Below, piece by piece: positions 42,788-54,473 of a DNA stretch of 64,000 bases. Origin of the DNA: Nothopassalora personata (lineage: Eukaryota > Ascomycota > Dothideomycetes > Mycosphaerellales > Mycosphaerellaceae); NCBI GenBank assembly GCA_033816765.1, contig CM066288.1, positions 4,774,001-4,838,000 of the forward strand. The letters run 5' to 3'. Positions within the stretch are counted from its first letter, which is position 1; every line of letters begins with the position of its first letter. A program made the position numbers and the translations under genes. The notes under the pieces are model-generated. The model was not told the origin of the DNA, searched no databases, and saw only the letters and a program-made list of their open reading frames with translations.

Positions 42788-44592
42788 ATGGGTAAAGGTG
42801 AGGAGTCGCCAGCCAACAGTAGCTAGTATCTATGCTAACGCGACAACAGGCACGGACAAGCTGTACGTATGTTTCGAGTGCGAACTGAATCCCGCCCATA
42901 TCATCCTCCTCACTGACTTGCGCCCAGATCACGCACAGCGAGTGGTCGTCCACGGATGCCTTCTCTGCCAGCGCCGGTGCAAATGCGCGCAAGTCGGCGG
43001 GGAATCTTGGCGCCGGAGCCAACTTCAAGCGTCTGCCCTTCAACTTCTGCGCCGTATCGCTCCACCCCTTCGAGCACCCAGTCTGCAGCGCGAACGGCAC
43101 CATCTTCGACCTGACCAACATCTTGCCCTGGATCAAGAAGCACGGCACGAACCCAGTCGATGGGCAGCCCCTGAAGCGCTCGGAGCTGATCAAGCTGAAC
43201 TTTGCCAAGAACGAGGAAGGCGAGTATGTCGATCCGGTCACGTTCAAGGTCATTACCGACAACACACCCTTGGTCGCGTTGAAGACCACGGGCAATGTCT
43301 TCAGCTACGACACCGTCGAGCGACTCAACATCAAGGCTAAGAACTGGCGAGATCTGGTCAGCGATGGAGAGTTCAAGCGAAGCGACATCATCACTCTTCA
43401 GGATCCACAGAACATCGAGTCGAGGAATCTCAGTCACTTCAAGTACATCCAGGATGGCACAAGCACGCTCACACCAGAAAAAGAGGCAGAACGGGGTGCC
43501 GGCATCAACGACCAGAATCTTGGCTCGGCGGCCAAGATCATCAAGGCAAAAGAGGCTGTCGCAAAGGCCAGAGCAGAGCGAGAGAAGGCCGCAAGCCAGG
43601 GCAGTGGCTCTGCGGAAGCGCAAGCTCTTGCGCACGCACGACACGCACAGGCAGGTGTCGCGAAGTCATCGCGAACGACCAAGCCACTTCCTTACAACGC
43701 AGCACAGTATACCAATGGTCAGGCAGCAGCCTCCTTCACATCTACCGGCCTCACACCATCAACATCCACCGAGCATGCCATCATGAGCGACGAAGAGTAC
43801 ATGCTCAAGCCGAAGCGGGTCAAGCAGAAAGGCTACGCTCGAATGACGACTAACCTTGGACCTGTGACCATCGAGCTCTACCCCGAGTATGCACCAAAAG
43901 CGGTCTGGAACTTCATACAGCTCTCGAAGCGTGGCTACTACAACAACGTAGCTTTCCACCGCAACATCAAAAACTTCATGATTCAAGGTGGAGATCCTAC
44001 AGGGACCGGTCGTGGTGGGCAGTCCTGCTGGGGCAAGTCCTTCACTGATGAGCTTGAAGGGCCACTCACGCACGATGGCAGAGGTGTACTTTCGATGGCG
44101 AACAAGGGTAAGGACACCAACACGAGTCAATTCTTCATTTTGTACAAGGCAGCCGCGCATCTCAATCGCAAGCACACTATCTTCGGTCGTGTGGTTGACG
44201 GACTCGATACGCTGGACAGGCTGGAGAAGGTGCCTGTAGATGACAAGAGTCGTCCGGAGCAGGACTGCATCATTCAGGACGTTGCGATACTGATCGACCC
44301 GTTCGAAGACTTCCTCAAGCAAAGGTCAGAGAAGGAAGCGGAAGAGGCACGAAAGGAGCAGCTCAAGCTTGAAGGCGGTGCGGAAGACGATCGAACGACC
44401 TGGACCGGCAAGCGTATCCGTGCAAACGGCAAAGTGGAAGATGGCGGTGCGGCCACGGGGGTGGGCAAGTACCTCAAGACTGCCGTACCTGCCGAGCAAG
44501 ACGAGGTTGTGGGTGAATGGGATGAGCCAGAGCCTCCGCCGACCAAGAAGGCGAAGAAAAGTGGTGGGTTTGGCAATTTTGATGCGTGGTGA
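42788..44592 (+). CDS. CYP8: U-box cyclophilin (PPIL2/CYP8), peptidyl-prolyl isomerase
   Basis: Three exons: 42788-42797 (10 nt), 42850-42866 (17 nt), 42928-44592; 563 residues. The two micro-exons build MGKGTDKLYITHSEW, the conserved N-terminus. A modified RING/U-box follows (FNFCAVSLHPFEHPVCSANG, then TNILPWIKKHGTNPVDGQPL). A cyclophilin domain lies about 285-440: FHRNIKNFMIQGGDPTGTGR with the catalytic Arg, MANKGKDTNTSQFFILY, and HTIFGRVVDGLDTLDRLE. PPIL2 homologs act in the spliceosome and as a U-box ubiquitin ligase in the nucleus. The C-terminal KKAKKSGGFGNFDAW is also conserved. Confidence 0.95.
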
Positions 44593-45145
44593 GATATCGG
44601 CTCATGCTATTGAAAGAAGACAGTCTCGTGCCAAGGCTTTGCAGCCAAGCATGACTTGATGCCGTCTATAACATACCACGTTCCAGCCAACAGGCTCGAC
44701 ACCGACAAGCAGCAAGGCTACACTATAACGAGTCCGCGCGAGAGTCTGGCCCGCAACTTGGGGTCTGACAGCATCTCGTGATCGCTGAACCTCAAGTGAA
44801 GACACTCCGTCGCTTTGCGAGCACGGCTTTGGGAGAGAATGGCAGCTTTGGCTGGCGATTCGCCCTCCATAGAGGCCTACACCGGTTGCCGTCTTGCGCA
44901 TTCGTTCACTCGCACTTATCAGTCTCTGCAGCCTCAAAAGTGGGTTCGGCCCACATCCCTGGTCAAGTGACTCTTATATATCTGCTCCGAAGACTCTGAG
45001 GCAGCACACTTTCAAATTGCTTTTCAACCACTTCCTTTTTGCCACATCACCACATCTCGTTATCGCCGCTTGACCACCACCACGACCACCTTCTACGATC
45101 AACCGCACCATAAAGTTCCTTCAAAATACTCAAGACAGCCACATA
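44593..45145. other. Intergenic, no gene
   Basis: CYP8 3' flank and the promoter-like region before the GTPase relic, with a CT-rich stretch at 45.05-45.10 kb. Confidence 0.4.
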
Positions 45146-46975
45146 ATGGCCGACGACGAGCGGGCACGCTCTGTCGCGAAGCGTGAGCGGTCGGGGTCAC
45201 CACTCTTCGAGCCACAGGACACCGAAGCTAGTCAAGCTGCCACCAAGGGTGAGTGTCACATCCTCATGCAAAGGGAAGCGGTGCTAACACTTCCTCGGGC
45301 AACAAGAGAGTCAAGCTCTCCGTCAACGACACATCTACCACCGTCGCAGCACCCCAAAATCACACCCCAGATGCTGAGCATACGCAACCGCAACCAATCT
45401 CTGGCCGACCACGCCTAGCCGTCTACCACGTGCTGTTTCCAGAAGCCGAGCAGGGGGTCACATACATATGCGACAAGTTCAGCCTCGTGCTCCGCGGGCT
45501 GAAAGCTGCGAAGTACTCGAATGAAGACGTTGACATCATCACAAAGCAGCTAGAATAATTTCGCGTCCCGCAAGCGCACTACGCCAAGAAAAAGCCTGTC
45601 GCTCTGGTAGGTCCCATGGGCGCTGGAAAATCGCGGACCATCAACTGCATTCTGGACCAGCCAGGCGCCGCAATAGACTCTGACTCGTCGAACTGCGGCA
45701 CCAACTTGGTGCACGAGTACTTGGGCCCCGAGCCTGGACAGACCGAAGAGATCAGAGTCAAGGCGGTCTACTACAGCGACGAGCAACTCAAAATCGTCAT
45801 CAAGTAGAGATGCCAGGACATCTACACTTATCTCGAGAGAGCCGGTAGTCGGGACGCTGGCGAGGCTCTGCATGAACAAGACCTCGAGGAGCTGGAGAGC
45901 AAGTATGACAACGCCGTCTCTTACTTCCACGTCATGCTCTGCGACAAGACATCTTTCGAGAGCATCGATGACGCCGCAGAGTTCTTCCGCGAACAGCATC
46001 AAGAACAAGTCGATCTTGATGAGCTTGTCAATGAATTGGCCCGCTACATCAAGACCTTTACGGCGTCCCGCAGTATCGTGGACGGTGTTGAGTCCTACAG
46101 CGCCGCAGACTGCGATGAGCTGCTGACGATCTTCGATCGTGTCTCGAAGCCGCTTCTTTCGTCTGGCGAAGGTGCGAAGGAGCCACATCCTTGGCCAATC
46201 ATCCGAAAAGTCTGTGTACATCTTGACCACGACATGCTTAGAGCTGGCCTTTTGCTCGCCGACACCCCTGGTGTGACGGACAGTGACCCGACCGTAGTGG
46301 AGAAGACCACAGCGTACCTACGTCTAGCTGGTAGCATCTTCATCGTTTCACAGCGCTTGCGAAATGCCAAGAATACGGAGATCGACCCCGTACTTCGTCT
46401 CTGTCTTCACCTGGGCAAAGCGAACAATACGTACCTCATCTTGACAAAGATCATCGACCAGAAGGACGATCTTAAGCCCCATGAGAGGAAGAAGCTCAAA
46501 CCAGAGGTCAGAGACGCATTGGAAACCGCCGAGAAGGAGATTACAGATCTCAAGGCCGAGAGGGTTGAACTAAATCACAGGAAGGACGAGATCTGGAAGC
46601 GCGGCATGGATCGACCAGAAGTGCAGGCCGAGTACCACGATACTGATATGCGGCTGCGAGACCTACCGCAGCTGATCACGGAAGCAGAGAGGGAAACTTT
46701 CAAAATCGCAGTTGACGTTGGCAACGCGAATGCCGAAGCTGAGATGAGGGACAAGTTCCGCAAGCTCTCCAGGTCGCAGAAGCAACCCGACTTCAAGGTT
46801 ATCTTCGTGTCGGCATCGGGGTATTAGAACCACATTGGAACCCAAGGCTGTGAAGATTCTGGTGGACGCAGCGGGGGAGGCGCTTGAGGGGTTGAGGGAG
46901 GTTGAGGCGAAGGTGACGATTTGCGAGGCGTGGGAGAAGGAGGGCGGGGCTGCTGGTGCCGGAAAAAGGGTTTGA
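45146..46975 (+). pseudogene. Dynamin-like GTPase relic, copy A (N-terminus, G domain, C-terminal tail)
   Basis: Starts at an ATG at 45146; a likely intron is near 45248-45305. The G domain reads VALVGPMGAGKSRTINCILD (P-loop), LLADTPGVTDSDPTVV (G3) and LILTKIIDQ (TKxD). It resembles SLIP-GC-type nuclear GTPases of fungi. One frame is broken by TAA at 45556-45558, TAG at 45805-45807 and TAG at 46825-46827. After the last stop the frame shifts and a C-terminal block (VKILVDAAGEALEGLREVEA) follows directly, so the whole stalk region is deleted. Three stops plus a deletion mean the copy is dead. Confidence 0.75.
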
Positions 46976-47393
46976 GGAGACGGCAGTAAGAGAAGGCGAG
47001 CAAACGCACCACTTCCCGACACTTTGGGGCTTCACGCGCCGAAGCCGTTACTTTGGTATTCTCACTGCTTAGGCTTGGGTTCAGCTCACGTGAGGAAACA
47101 AGACCCGGAGATGCAGTTTTCAGAACTTAAAAGTCTGGGTTCTTTTTTAGTCACATGACACATATGACTGGTGATTGCAGGTCGACAAAGACAGGCTGGG
47201 ACGGCGTGCACTGCATTTGCCGCAGCAATGCTGTTGTCCTGCCCGGCAGTCTAGCCCGGACAACACGTCTCGAGAGAAGGAAATGCTATGAGGCTGAACC
47301 ATCGCTGGGTTCCGACGACTCTCTTGCAAGACACGTCGTTTCCACACTCGCAGGAGAGAGAGAGTTGTGGTTACATAGTGAGTAGGGTCTCGA

Positions 47394-48890
47394 AATGCGC
47401 CCCGATCCAAGAACTATATCCCAAACTCGGATCTACAGCTTTGGTGGGCTGTATGGGAGCCGGAAAGACGCAGCTCGTCAACCGATTCACAGGCAGTCGG
47501 GACATCGCACGGCCTAGCGGAGGCGTTGGACGCGGCACTTTCGCCACCCAGGAATTCTTGGCTCCACAGATTGGGCAGATTGAGATGTTTCGGATGGAAC
47601 CATGTTACAAGAGCAATGAGGAATTGAAGGTGACTAGCGAGCAGTACGTTGGAGTCATCTACAGAGTTCTCACCCAGGAGGACAAGGCCCGCGCGCTCTA
47701 CAAGCTGAGAAGGAGAAAGCGATGACCGATACTGCCGAGGGCAAGTTCTCCACGCTCCAAGACGTGGCAACCAAGAAGCTACCCAGCATGATCGGCAGTA
47801 TCGAGGGAACCTTGGTAAAGACCAATATCAAGAGCATGAAAGCGGTGCAACAGATCTTCCGGCACTTCAAATTGAGGCGTGAGCACATCTTGGATGAGGT
47901 CATGCAGTCGATCACCAACAAATTTACGGGGCAGTTCGCAGTGAAGTTGCCAAAGCTCGAAGATATTTGATGTAGACAACTGAAGATGGCGTTCAACAAG
48001 TGGATCCTCACCTTGCCGTCCACCTTCCATGCATTGCGGTATCGCTTCTTCAAGTGGCGTTACACAGACGATCTTAGACAGGTCAAGGACGAATTCAGTA
48101 AGGAGATTCCCTGGATTTCGTGGACAGACATCATCCAGACCCATTGGCGCGAGGATGTTGCGGCTGCGCTCGAATGTTTCGTGGAGGAGGTGACGGACCA
48201 GCAGGGCGATGCGCAGGATAAGATCAGATCCTATTATAACGACCTTGGCAAGGAGGTCAGAAGTTGTCCCGATCTCGAGCGAGTCGTCATCACCACCAAG
48301 AATGGCCGCGACTTCATACAGCACTTGAACGAATGCGAGGATGGAGACGTGAAAGCAGTCAACGCCATGTTCGAATTCTTCAAGGAGCAAATGAGTTACA
48401 TCAGCAAAGACCTGAGCCTGGACAGTTGGCGTGATCGCAAGCCAATCTCCTACTTTGGTCAGGAGCTCATGCCCATGTTCATGGCCTCGCATACGAAGAG
48501 CGACTACAGACGCAAGAACCTGCAGACCCATCAAGTCACATTGCTTCGGGAGGCGATTTTGGCATCGAACCACAGAATGGCGCTGCGAACGCACTCAAGC
48601 CAAACATCTATCGCGCAGTTCTCACACGCGCACAGGCGGACTTCTCAACTCTGCAGAACGACCTCAAGATCGAATGCAAGAAGCAGCTTCATAAGTCAGG
48701 CGAGAAGATCGAGACAGAGTTCAAGGACCGCTTCGCAACTAAAGGAGTTGTAGATTCCAAGGACCCAAAGGGCACGAGAATCATGATCGACGCCACTAAC
48801 TAAGCGCTGAAGGACATAGAGGAGATCGGGAGGCAGCTGGCTATCTGCGAAAAGTGGGAGCAGGATGGAGTCATCGCGTCGCAGAAGTAG
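47394..48890 (+). pseudogene. Dynamin-like GTPase relic, copy B (P-loop, stalk, C-terminus)
   Basis: Begins with a P-loop block (GSTALVGCMGAGKTQLVNRF) and keeps about 85 further residues, but most of the G domain is missing. The stalk region follows from 47.7 kb (TLQDVATKKLPSMIGSIEGT, later FNKWILTLPSTFHALRYRFF). Lesions: a stop at 47723-47725 with a frame change, TGA at 47968-47970, a frameshift near 48.56 kb, and TAA at 48801-48803. The C-terminal block (IEEIGRQLAICEKWEQDG) is homologous to that of copy A, showing the two are relatives. The intervening 400 bp has no gene. Confidence 0.72.
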
Positions 48891-49860
48891 GCGCAGGTGA
48901 GCGCAACGGCGAGGGGAAACATTAGCGCAAGTGCGAGGGCTGGGCATAGGGGGCACACAGCACAAGAGGTGGTCAAGCACTGCGAGACTTATCAGGCGGT
49001 TGATTTGCCAAAACGACAGCGCACCCTGTATTTTGCAGTCTTCTTGCAGAAGCGCGATGTCGCGATGCGAAAGCGCTTTGTCTCCTACATACCCGCCTAC
49101 TCGGCGCAACTGCCGGGCAATCGCTGACCTCTAGAGAACGACCGCATCTACCAATCGGCCAGATCGTGATCAAATCGTGGCCACGTAGCACGTCTGCTCA
49201 CGATTCAGCCTCGGAGCCCATATATACATATCCCAGAACAAATACTACAAAGCTCATCCAAACCTCATCATCACCATCTATTCCCGATCCCTATCTATCC
49301 TCGTCCATCACATAGACTTGGTAAAGCTCTCTGCCTCTCACACTTGAACCCGGCAACCGGTTTCACCTCCAGCGGAGAATGCACACAGAGTTCCGAAAGG
49401 ATCAACTGTACTTTGTCGATCGCTCTTATGCTGTTTTCTAGGACTCCATACAAAACGCCGCGTCGCCGCCCTCTCCCCTTTTCCAATGCCTCAGCTTGGG
49501 GCTTAGGTCTGGTCGAGCGTAGCCCATGATTTCATGCATTTGTGGTCTGAAGAAGAGACGATGGGGGCTCTCCTGTGTCGTCACTTTGCTCCATGTCATA
49601 TGCTGATTCGAGCGAGCCATGCATGAGATTTGACCCGTCGATCCCGGAAGGTCTGAGCCGCTATCCCCCCTAACCATCCGAGTGAACGACGATGCTCGCA
49701 AAATTCTAAAGCTTAGGCACCGAAACGGAGACTAAAATAGATCAATCTATACGCAGGCAGGGAAGCCGCGCACGGTGCCCCGAAACTAGGAAGCATATTA
49801 CTTTCTCCCCTCCTACTACGCCAGTCCCACTTCCCGACCCTGCCCCTCCCCTCCGTCGTC
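48891..49860. other. Intergenic, no gene
   Basis: 3' side of both the GTPase relic and the polygalacturonase. Short open frames only. Confidence 0.4.
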
Positions 49861-51331
49861 CTACGCACTCGACGCATACGTCCCATTGCGACAATCAAAG
49901 CCTAATTTGGGATTTAGCTTGGCAGTAGCATTTATACAAATCACACTCGTTTGCTTTGAATTCTCTGGGGAAACTTTGAAGTTGCTGAATTGAAAGTTCT
50001 TGCAGCTGCTGTCGGTGGTGCACTCGATGATGATGGCGTCCGTGCGCGTGTCTTTGGGGAGGCCGAGGTCGTACCAGCAGGGCTAGAAGAGAGACGTGTT
50101 AGTATGGAGATGAGGGGGAGGAGATGGGAGGATGGAAAAAGGAGGATGGAAGCGGGAGGGAATGGAGAGTGGGGACGAAATGGGATGTACAAGGCAAGGG
50201 TGAGCTTACATCACTAACACAAGAACCATCACCATAGTCATAGCTTGCCTGGGTACCGGACCAATTAGACCAAGTAAAGTCCTCCATATTCACCGACGCG
50301 TTGTTCGGACGAACGGTGGAATTGTCCTTGGACTGATCAGAATACGTCTGCGTGACGAAAACCGGGAACGACACATTGTCCAAGCGAATGTTGCTCCAGG
50401 TGACATTCTTGACAAGGCCCTGTCCTCCGATCCAGGACTTGAAGCGCGCACCGTAGAGGGTGTCGGTCAATGTGATGTTGTCGAAGTAGATGTTGGACAC
50501 GTTGACGACTTCAGTTGCATCACTTCCAAGAGATCCAATGGATATCCCGTGAGAGGCGTAGCCGATTGTGGCGTTGTGAACTGTGACGTCTTTGGATCCA
50601 TCCGAGATGGCGATTGCGTCGTCGCCGTTGTTGATGGTTGAGGCAAGGATCGTGATATTTTGACCAGAGACCTGGAAACCGTCGGTATTGAACGGGAAGC
50701 CCACGCCCCAGAGCTGGTTTTTGTCGGACGAGGCGTCGATGACGGTATTCTGGACGTAGATGTTGTTGCCCTGAAGTCTGTGGTTCCATGCGATGGGTTT
50801 CAGGGATTTGAGGTGGTTTATCGATGAGTCATTGACTTTCCATTCAGTCAAGCGAGGACGGCCGGCAGTACCTGTAGCATTCGGCGCGTTGAGATCCCAC
50901 CATGCTTGGCCGTAGGACTTGATCCAGCCGGTCGTGGCGTTGGCGGTGGATGTGTAGTTGACTCGCTCGCCGGCGAAAGTGAACCAGTCCAAGCTGCTGC
51001 CGTCGGTCTTGTTGTAGACTTCCTGCACGTAGGTGATGTTGCGCGGAAGATTGAGGTTGCCGTACATGTGGATCTCGACGTCGCTGAGGTTGGACGCCTT
51101 GATGGGTGTCAGGACGTTGTAGTCGACGCCGAGATCAAAAGCGACGATGCCACGGGAAGCGCATTTCGCAAAAGCTGCCGTAATCGCTGGGGAGTCGTCG
51201 GCTGTGCCATTTGAAGAGGCATATTTAGATTGCACCCGGCAGATCTGCTTCTCAGATGTTGCTGCTTGACATGATAGTTCTAGTGTGCATGCCAAAGCAG
51301 AAAGGAACGAGTGGCTGAGGTAGTGTCGCAT
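49861..51331 (-). CDS. Secreted exopolygalacturonase, glycoside hydrolase family 28
   Basis: Exons 50210-51331 and 49861-50082, 447 residues. The 127-nt intron (GTAAGC..CTTCTAG) has a TACTAAC branch and is pyrimidine-rich. Signal peptide: MRHYLSHSFLSALACTLELS. GH28 motifs are complete: NTDGF (215-219) with catalytic Asp, GDD (236-238), SHG (260-262) and RFK (296-298). RFK rather than RIK and the C-terminal CWYDLGLPKDTRTDA fit the exo-acting group. At least ten N-glycosylation sequons. The enzyme removes galacturonic acid from homogalacturonan, so it degrades plant pectin outside the cell. Suggests a plant-associated or litter lifestyle. Confidence 0.93.
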
Positions 51332-51991
51332 CTTTGCGATGGCAGGATTGACAAGATGCAACAGACACAAGAGGCCATCGCTTGCAGCTCCTACGAAGTG
51401 TAGTAGCGCGTACAGACCATCTCGGCATTAGTAAGAAGTAGAGTGATTGTTTAACCAGTGTCACATCCTAGTCCACCCCCCCCCCCCCACCCCTCACCCG
51501 GGCCCGGAGAAGGGTAGAATACTACGTAGTATACATACAGTACAGTAGTACGTGTTACCGAGCTTCCGACGTCGAGGCAAATGAAAAGCATAGATCACCA
51601 TTGCCTCATTATATCATGAATCTGCTCCAGCGCTGCCACCATGTGGCCAGGTGGAAGGATCACAATTGCTGTTGCCATGGCCATGTTTCGAGCTTCCAGC
51701 GGAACAGGGATCTTCGTCTACAGTATGAGACCAGCGAAATGAACCCGAATTCGCGAGGCTCTGCGGTTGATGGCCGGATCTATATTGCCTCAATCTCGTG
51801 TTACCACAGAGCTTTAATCCTGAGCATTATACTGTTGTAGTTCAAACACCCCCCTGCCTTCTATCTGTCCTTATTTAACAAGAATTTATTTTTTACTGCT
51901 TTACGTATGTGCCCCCTTGTTTTAGGACTGCCTACAGTATATGGGCCCACTATCTAACTAATTAATCAACTTCTACTAAATGGGGGAATAC
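51332..51991. other. Intergenic, left flank of the retrotransposon
   Basis: Polygalacturonase promoter, then a poly-C stretch at about 51474-51489. The last 150 bp before the retrotransposon are AT-rich and may belong to an older element into which it inserted. Confidence 0.45.
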
Positions 51992-51996
51992 CTACA
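51992..51996. repeat. Target-site duplication, left copy
   Basis: ctaca directly before the 5' LTR; repeated exactly at 59164-59168. Confidence 0.9.
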
Positions 51997-52431
51997 TGTT
52001 ACGGTTCGGATGAAGGACGGTGCAGGACGTGGCATGGGGAGGAAGAATCAGAAGACACGAACCAATCGCTAGGAAGAGAAAGGGACCCCACGTCCGGGTC
52101 ACGTGCACGACCGCGCGCTTAGTGCATGGTCGAACACGACCGCAGAAGTAGCGTATGGACGTACACGACCACACGACCAGACGACCGGTCGAGTGGACAG
52201 ACGGACATCTAACACCGGATGGCATACGAACCTCCTTTGTATTTAGGAACGCTAGAAACCCTTATGGTTCTGATGCGTTCAACTCATGTTACTATCTCAC
52301 TGATTGGAATACAACTCTTATTCCTATCATTCATCTTCGCTCAGCTTGCTTCAGCCTCTCCAAAGAATAATACCGCCACGTGACTTGACTTATCTCTCTT
52401 TTGAGACTAGCCCTGGAACGAGACAATAACA
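51997..52431 (+). repeat. 5' LTR
   Basis: 435 bp, starts TGTTACGG and ends CAATAACA. Identical to the 3' LTR except C at 52361 versus T at 59093. Confidence 0.95.
52242..52282 (+). promoter_or_regulatory. Likely LTR promoter: TATA-like element and transcription start
   Basis: TATTTA at 52242-52247 lies about 28-33 bp upstream of gcgttcaa (52275-52282), the sequence that matches the primer site. This spacing suits a start of transcription, hence the start of R, at about 52270-52275. Inference from position. Confidence 0.45.
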
Positions 52432-52433
52432 CT

Positions 52434-52441
52434 TTGAACGC
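52434..52441 (+). promoter_or_regulatory. Candidate self-priming primer-binding site
   Basis: ttgaacgc, two bases after the LTR, is the exact reverse complement of gcgttcaa at 52275-52282 in the LTR. No TGG (tRNA CCA complement) occurs at the LTR edge. Tf1/sushi-type elements prime with the 5' end of their own mRNA; this arrangement fits that mode. Confidence 0.5.
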
Positions 52442-52448
52442 CCTCAGG

Positions 52449-54473
52449 ATGAGCGCTACTCAAGCAGCTGGTAGGGGAACACCCGCCCCCAGCGAAGCAG
52501 GAAGCATCCGCCGTGCGCCACCACAACAGACTACCACCACGAAGGACGATGAGTCTGATGACGATGACGAGCCTACCCCAAGGAAGAACGACGTTAAGGC
52601 TGCTAAGCCAGACCTCTTCCACGGAGACAGAGCCAAGTTCGACGACTGGATCAATCAGATGGATATGTACCTCATGTTCAACCCAGTCGATGCCGATAAA
52701 AGGACTATCTTCGCCATCACGTACCTTCGCGGAAGTGCGCAGAACTGGATCAAACCTTACCTTAAGGAATACCTTGAAGGTATGGGACGATTAGACCCCA
52801 CTGGAATGTTCAGGAGCTACACCCTTTTCAAAGAGAAGATGAAGTCAATCTTTGGAACCTCGAACGAAGTCCAACAGGCCATACGAATTATTCAACACCT
52901 AAAGCAGAAGACGTCTACTTCAGAGTATGCCGCCAAATTCGAAGAATACGGACAAATCACCGGATGGGACCAGACGGCGTTAATGACTATGTTCCGACGT
53001 GGACTCAAAGACTCCGTCAAGGACGAGTTAATGAGACACGGGGGACGGATCACCAACCTCGAAGAGCTAATGAAGGCGTCGATCAACATCGATGACCAGC
53101 TCTGGGAACGACACCAGGAGAAGAAATACGACTCCAAAGTAGGAGGAATAGCAGGATATGCTCCGGACCGCAGACCCTTAGGAGGATACGTTGCGAAGGG
53201 AGAATTCTCACGACAAAGCCAACCCTACTATGGACCACAGCCAATGGAACTGGACGTTACCCAACGAGGACGGAGGATCGTTAAGAGTAGGGGCCACGGA
53301 AAGCCCTTCAAAGGAAAAGGAAAACTCACATGTTATGCCTGTGGCAAGGAAGGCCACATGGCGCGGGATTGCCGCGGTAAAAATATGGTGCGCCGCGAGC
53401 AGTTCAATATGATGCAACCCCGAACTAGTAAATCTGAGAGCAGCGTTGGATCTCGGGGAGATACCGACTATACTCGGAGAGTGGAGGAGAGAGCTAGCAA
53501 CAGAAGCACGACGCCTCTCCTGGACCCCTCAGAAGGACGAGGAGGATACCATGGGCAGCAAATGGTGGTCATTCCATTTGATGCGAAGAACCAACCACGA
53601 CAGTTCAACATGATGACACGAAGAGTCGACTACGAGACCGAATCCGAGTCTCGAAATGGTCATGGAAGCCTTCATTGGCGATTCTGTTACCAAGACTCGT
53701 GTCAAATCCACTACGCCGCGAAGTCAGGCGCAGGGTATTGGCCTCAGCAACCACGAGGAACCCTGGGAGCGACGCATAGGCAAGACGCCACGCTCAGAGA
53801 AGTGGACATCGATGAATCCTACTTCAACGAAGATGGAAGCGATAAAGAAAATCAGGACCCAGGATGGAACGGATCATGGTCACCAGAACCACAGGAAGAA
53901 AGTCAAGAAACCACCGGGCTAGATACCATCGAGGAAGAACAGGATCCGGAAGAATCAAGCGAAGAAGATTCCTCCGAAGGAGAAGAGAGCGACACTGACG
54001 ACGACAACGAACAACTTACCTTCACGGTAGATGCACCCAAGAGACTATACGACATGATCATCTACCTACAAAGAAGGCACGAGGAATTCCTACCTAAGAT
54101 AGGTGGACGAAGGAGGCTACATTCCATTGAGTTTGACAAGACACTCGACACCCTACGAGGCATGGCCTGGGGATACCCACTCATGGAAACAACCGAGAAT
54201 CTAGCAACCACCGTTACAGAACGACCACCGATAGGAAGCCGAATAACAGGAACCGGATATCTCACACCGTCAGGGACATTCATATCGAATGAATTACGAA
54301 CAGCAGTACAGCATGTACGGGCTCTCTACTCAGAAACGCAGAAGATCCAGGAACGCAACAGACTACAAGTGTGGACACAGGGCAACGGGCTACAGGTTCT
54401 AGCCGAAGCCTCTAGGCACGAAGCACAGCGAACCACATACCATTCGGGAAAAGGATCAGCTCCCCAGGAATGA
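52449..54473 (+). CDS. gag: Retrotransposon Gag
   Basis: 674 residues from the ATG at 52449. An in-frame open stretch extends upstream into the LTR but its ATG context is lacking. A basic/acidic N-terminus precedes the retrotransposon gag core (KPDLFHGDRAKFDDWINQMD, then YLRGSAQNWIKPYLKEYLEG). The CCHC zinc knuckle CYACGKEGHMARDC is at 295-308. The second half is unusual: a long variable region with a strongly acidic stretch (EEEQDPEESSEEDSSEGEES) before a C-terminal domain of about 150 residues. Its stop codon overlaps the pol start as ATGA. Confidence 0.93.
   Translation: MSATQAAGRGTPAPSEAGSIRRAPPQQTTTTKDDESDDDDEPTPRKNDVKAAKPDLFHGDRAKFDDWINQMDMYLMFNPVDADKRTIFAITYLRGSAQNWIKPYLKEYLEGMGRLDPTGMFRSYTLFKEKMKSIFGTSNEVQQAIRIIQHLKQKTSTSEYAAKFEEYGQITGWDQTALMTMFRRGLKDSVKDELMRHGGRITNLEELMKASINIDDQLWERHQEKKYDSKVGGIAGYAPDRRPLGGYVAKGEFSRQSQPYYGPQPMELDVTQRGRRIVKSRGHGKPFKGKGKLTCYACGKEGHMARDCRGKNMVRREQFNMMQPRTSKSESSVGSRGDTDYTRRVEERASNRSTTPLLDPSEGRGGYHGQQMVVIPFDAKNQPRQFNMMTRRVDYETESESRNGHGSLHWRFCYQDSCQIHYAAKSGAGYWPQQPRGTLGATHRQDATLREVDIDESYFNEDGSDKENQDPGWNGSWSPEPQEESQETTGLDTIEEEQDPEESSEEDSSEGEESDTDDDNEQLTFTVDAPKRLYDMIIYLQRRHEEFLPKIGGRRRLHSIEFDKTLDTLRGMAWGYPLMETTENLATTVTERPPIGSRITGTGYLTPSGTFISNELRTAVQHVRALYSETQKIQERNRLQVWTQGNGLQVLAEASRHEAQRTTYHSGKGSAPQE

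Noticed and set aside
42910..43644. 244-codon minus-strand frame opposite CYP8
   Set aside because: Antisense shadow of a clearly conserved exon.
47779..48594. 271-codon minus-strand frame opposite the GTPase relic
   Set aside because: The plus strand carries the recognisable stalk homologous across copies; the antisense frame has no motif.
52155..52370. 71-codon frame in the LTR, repeated in the 3' LTR
   Set aside because: Identical in both LTRs simply because LTRs are copies; overlaps the promoter and R region.
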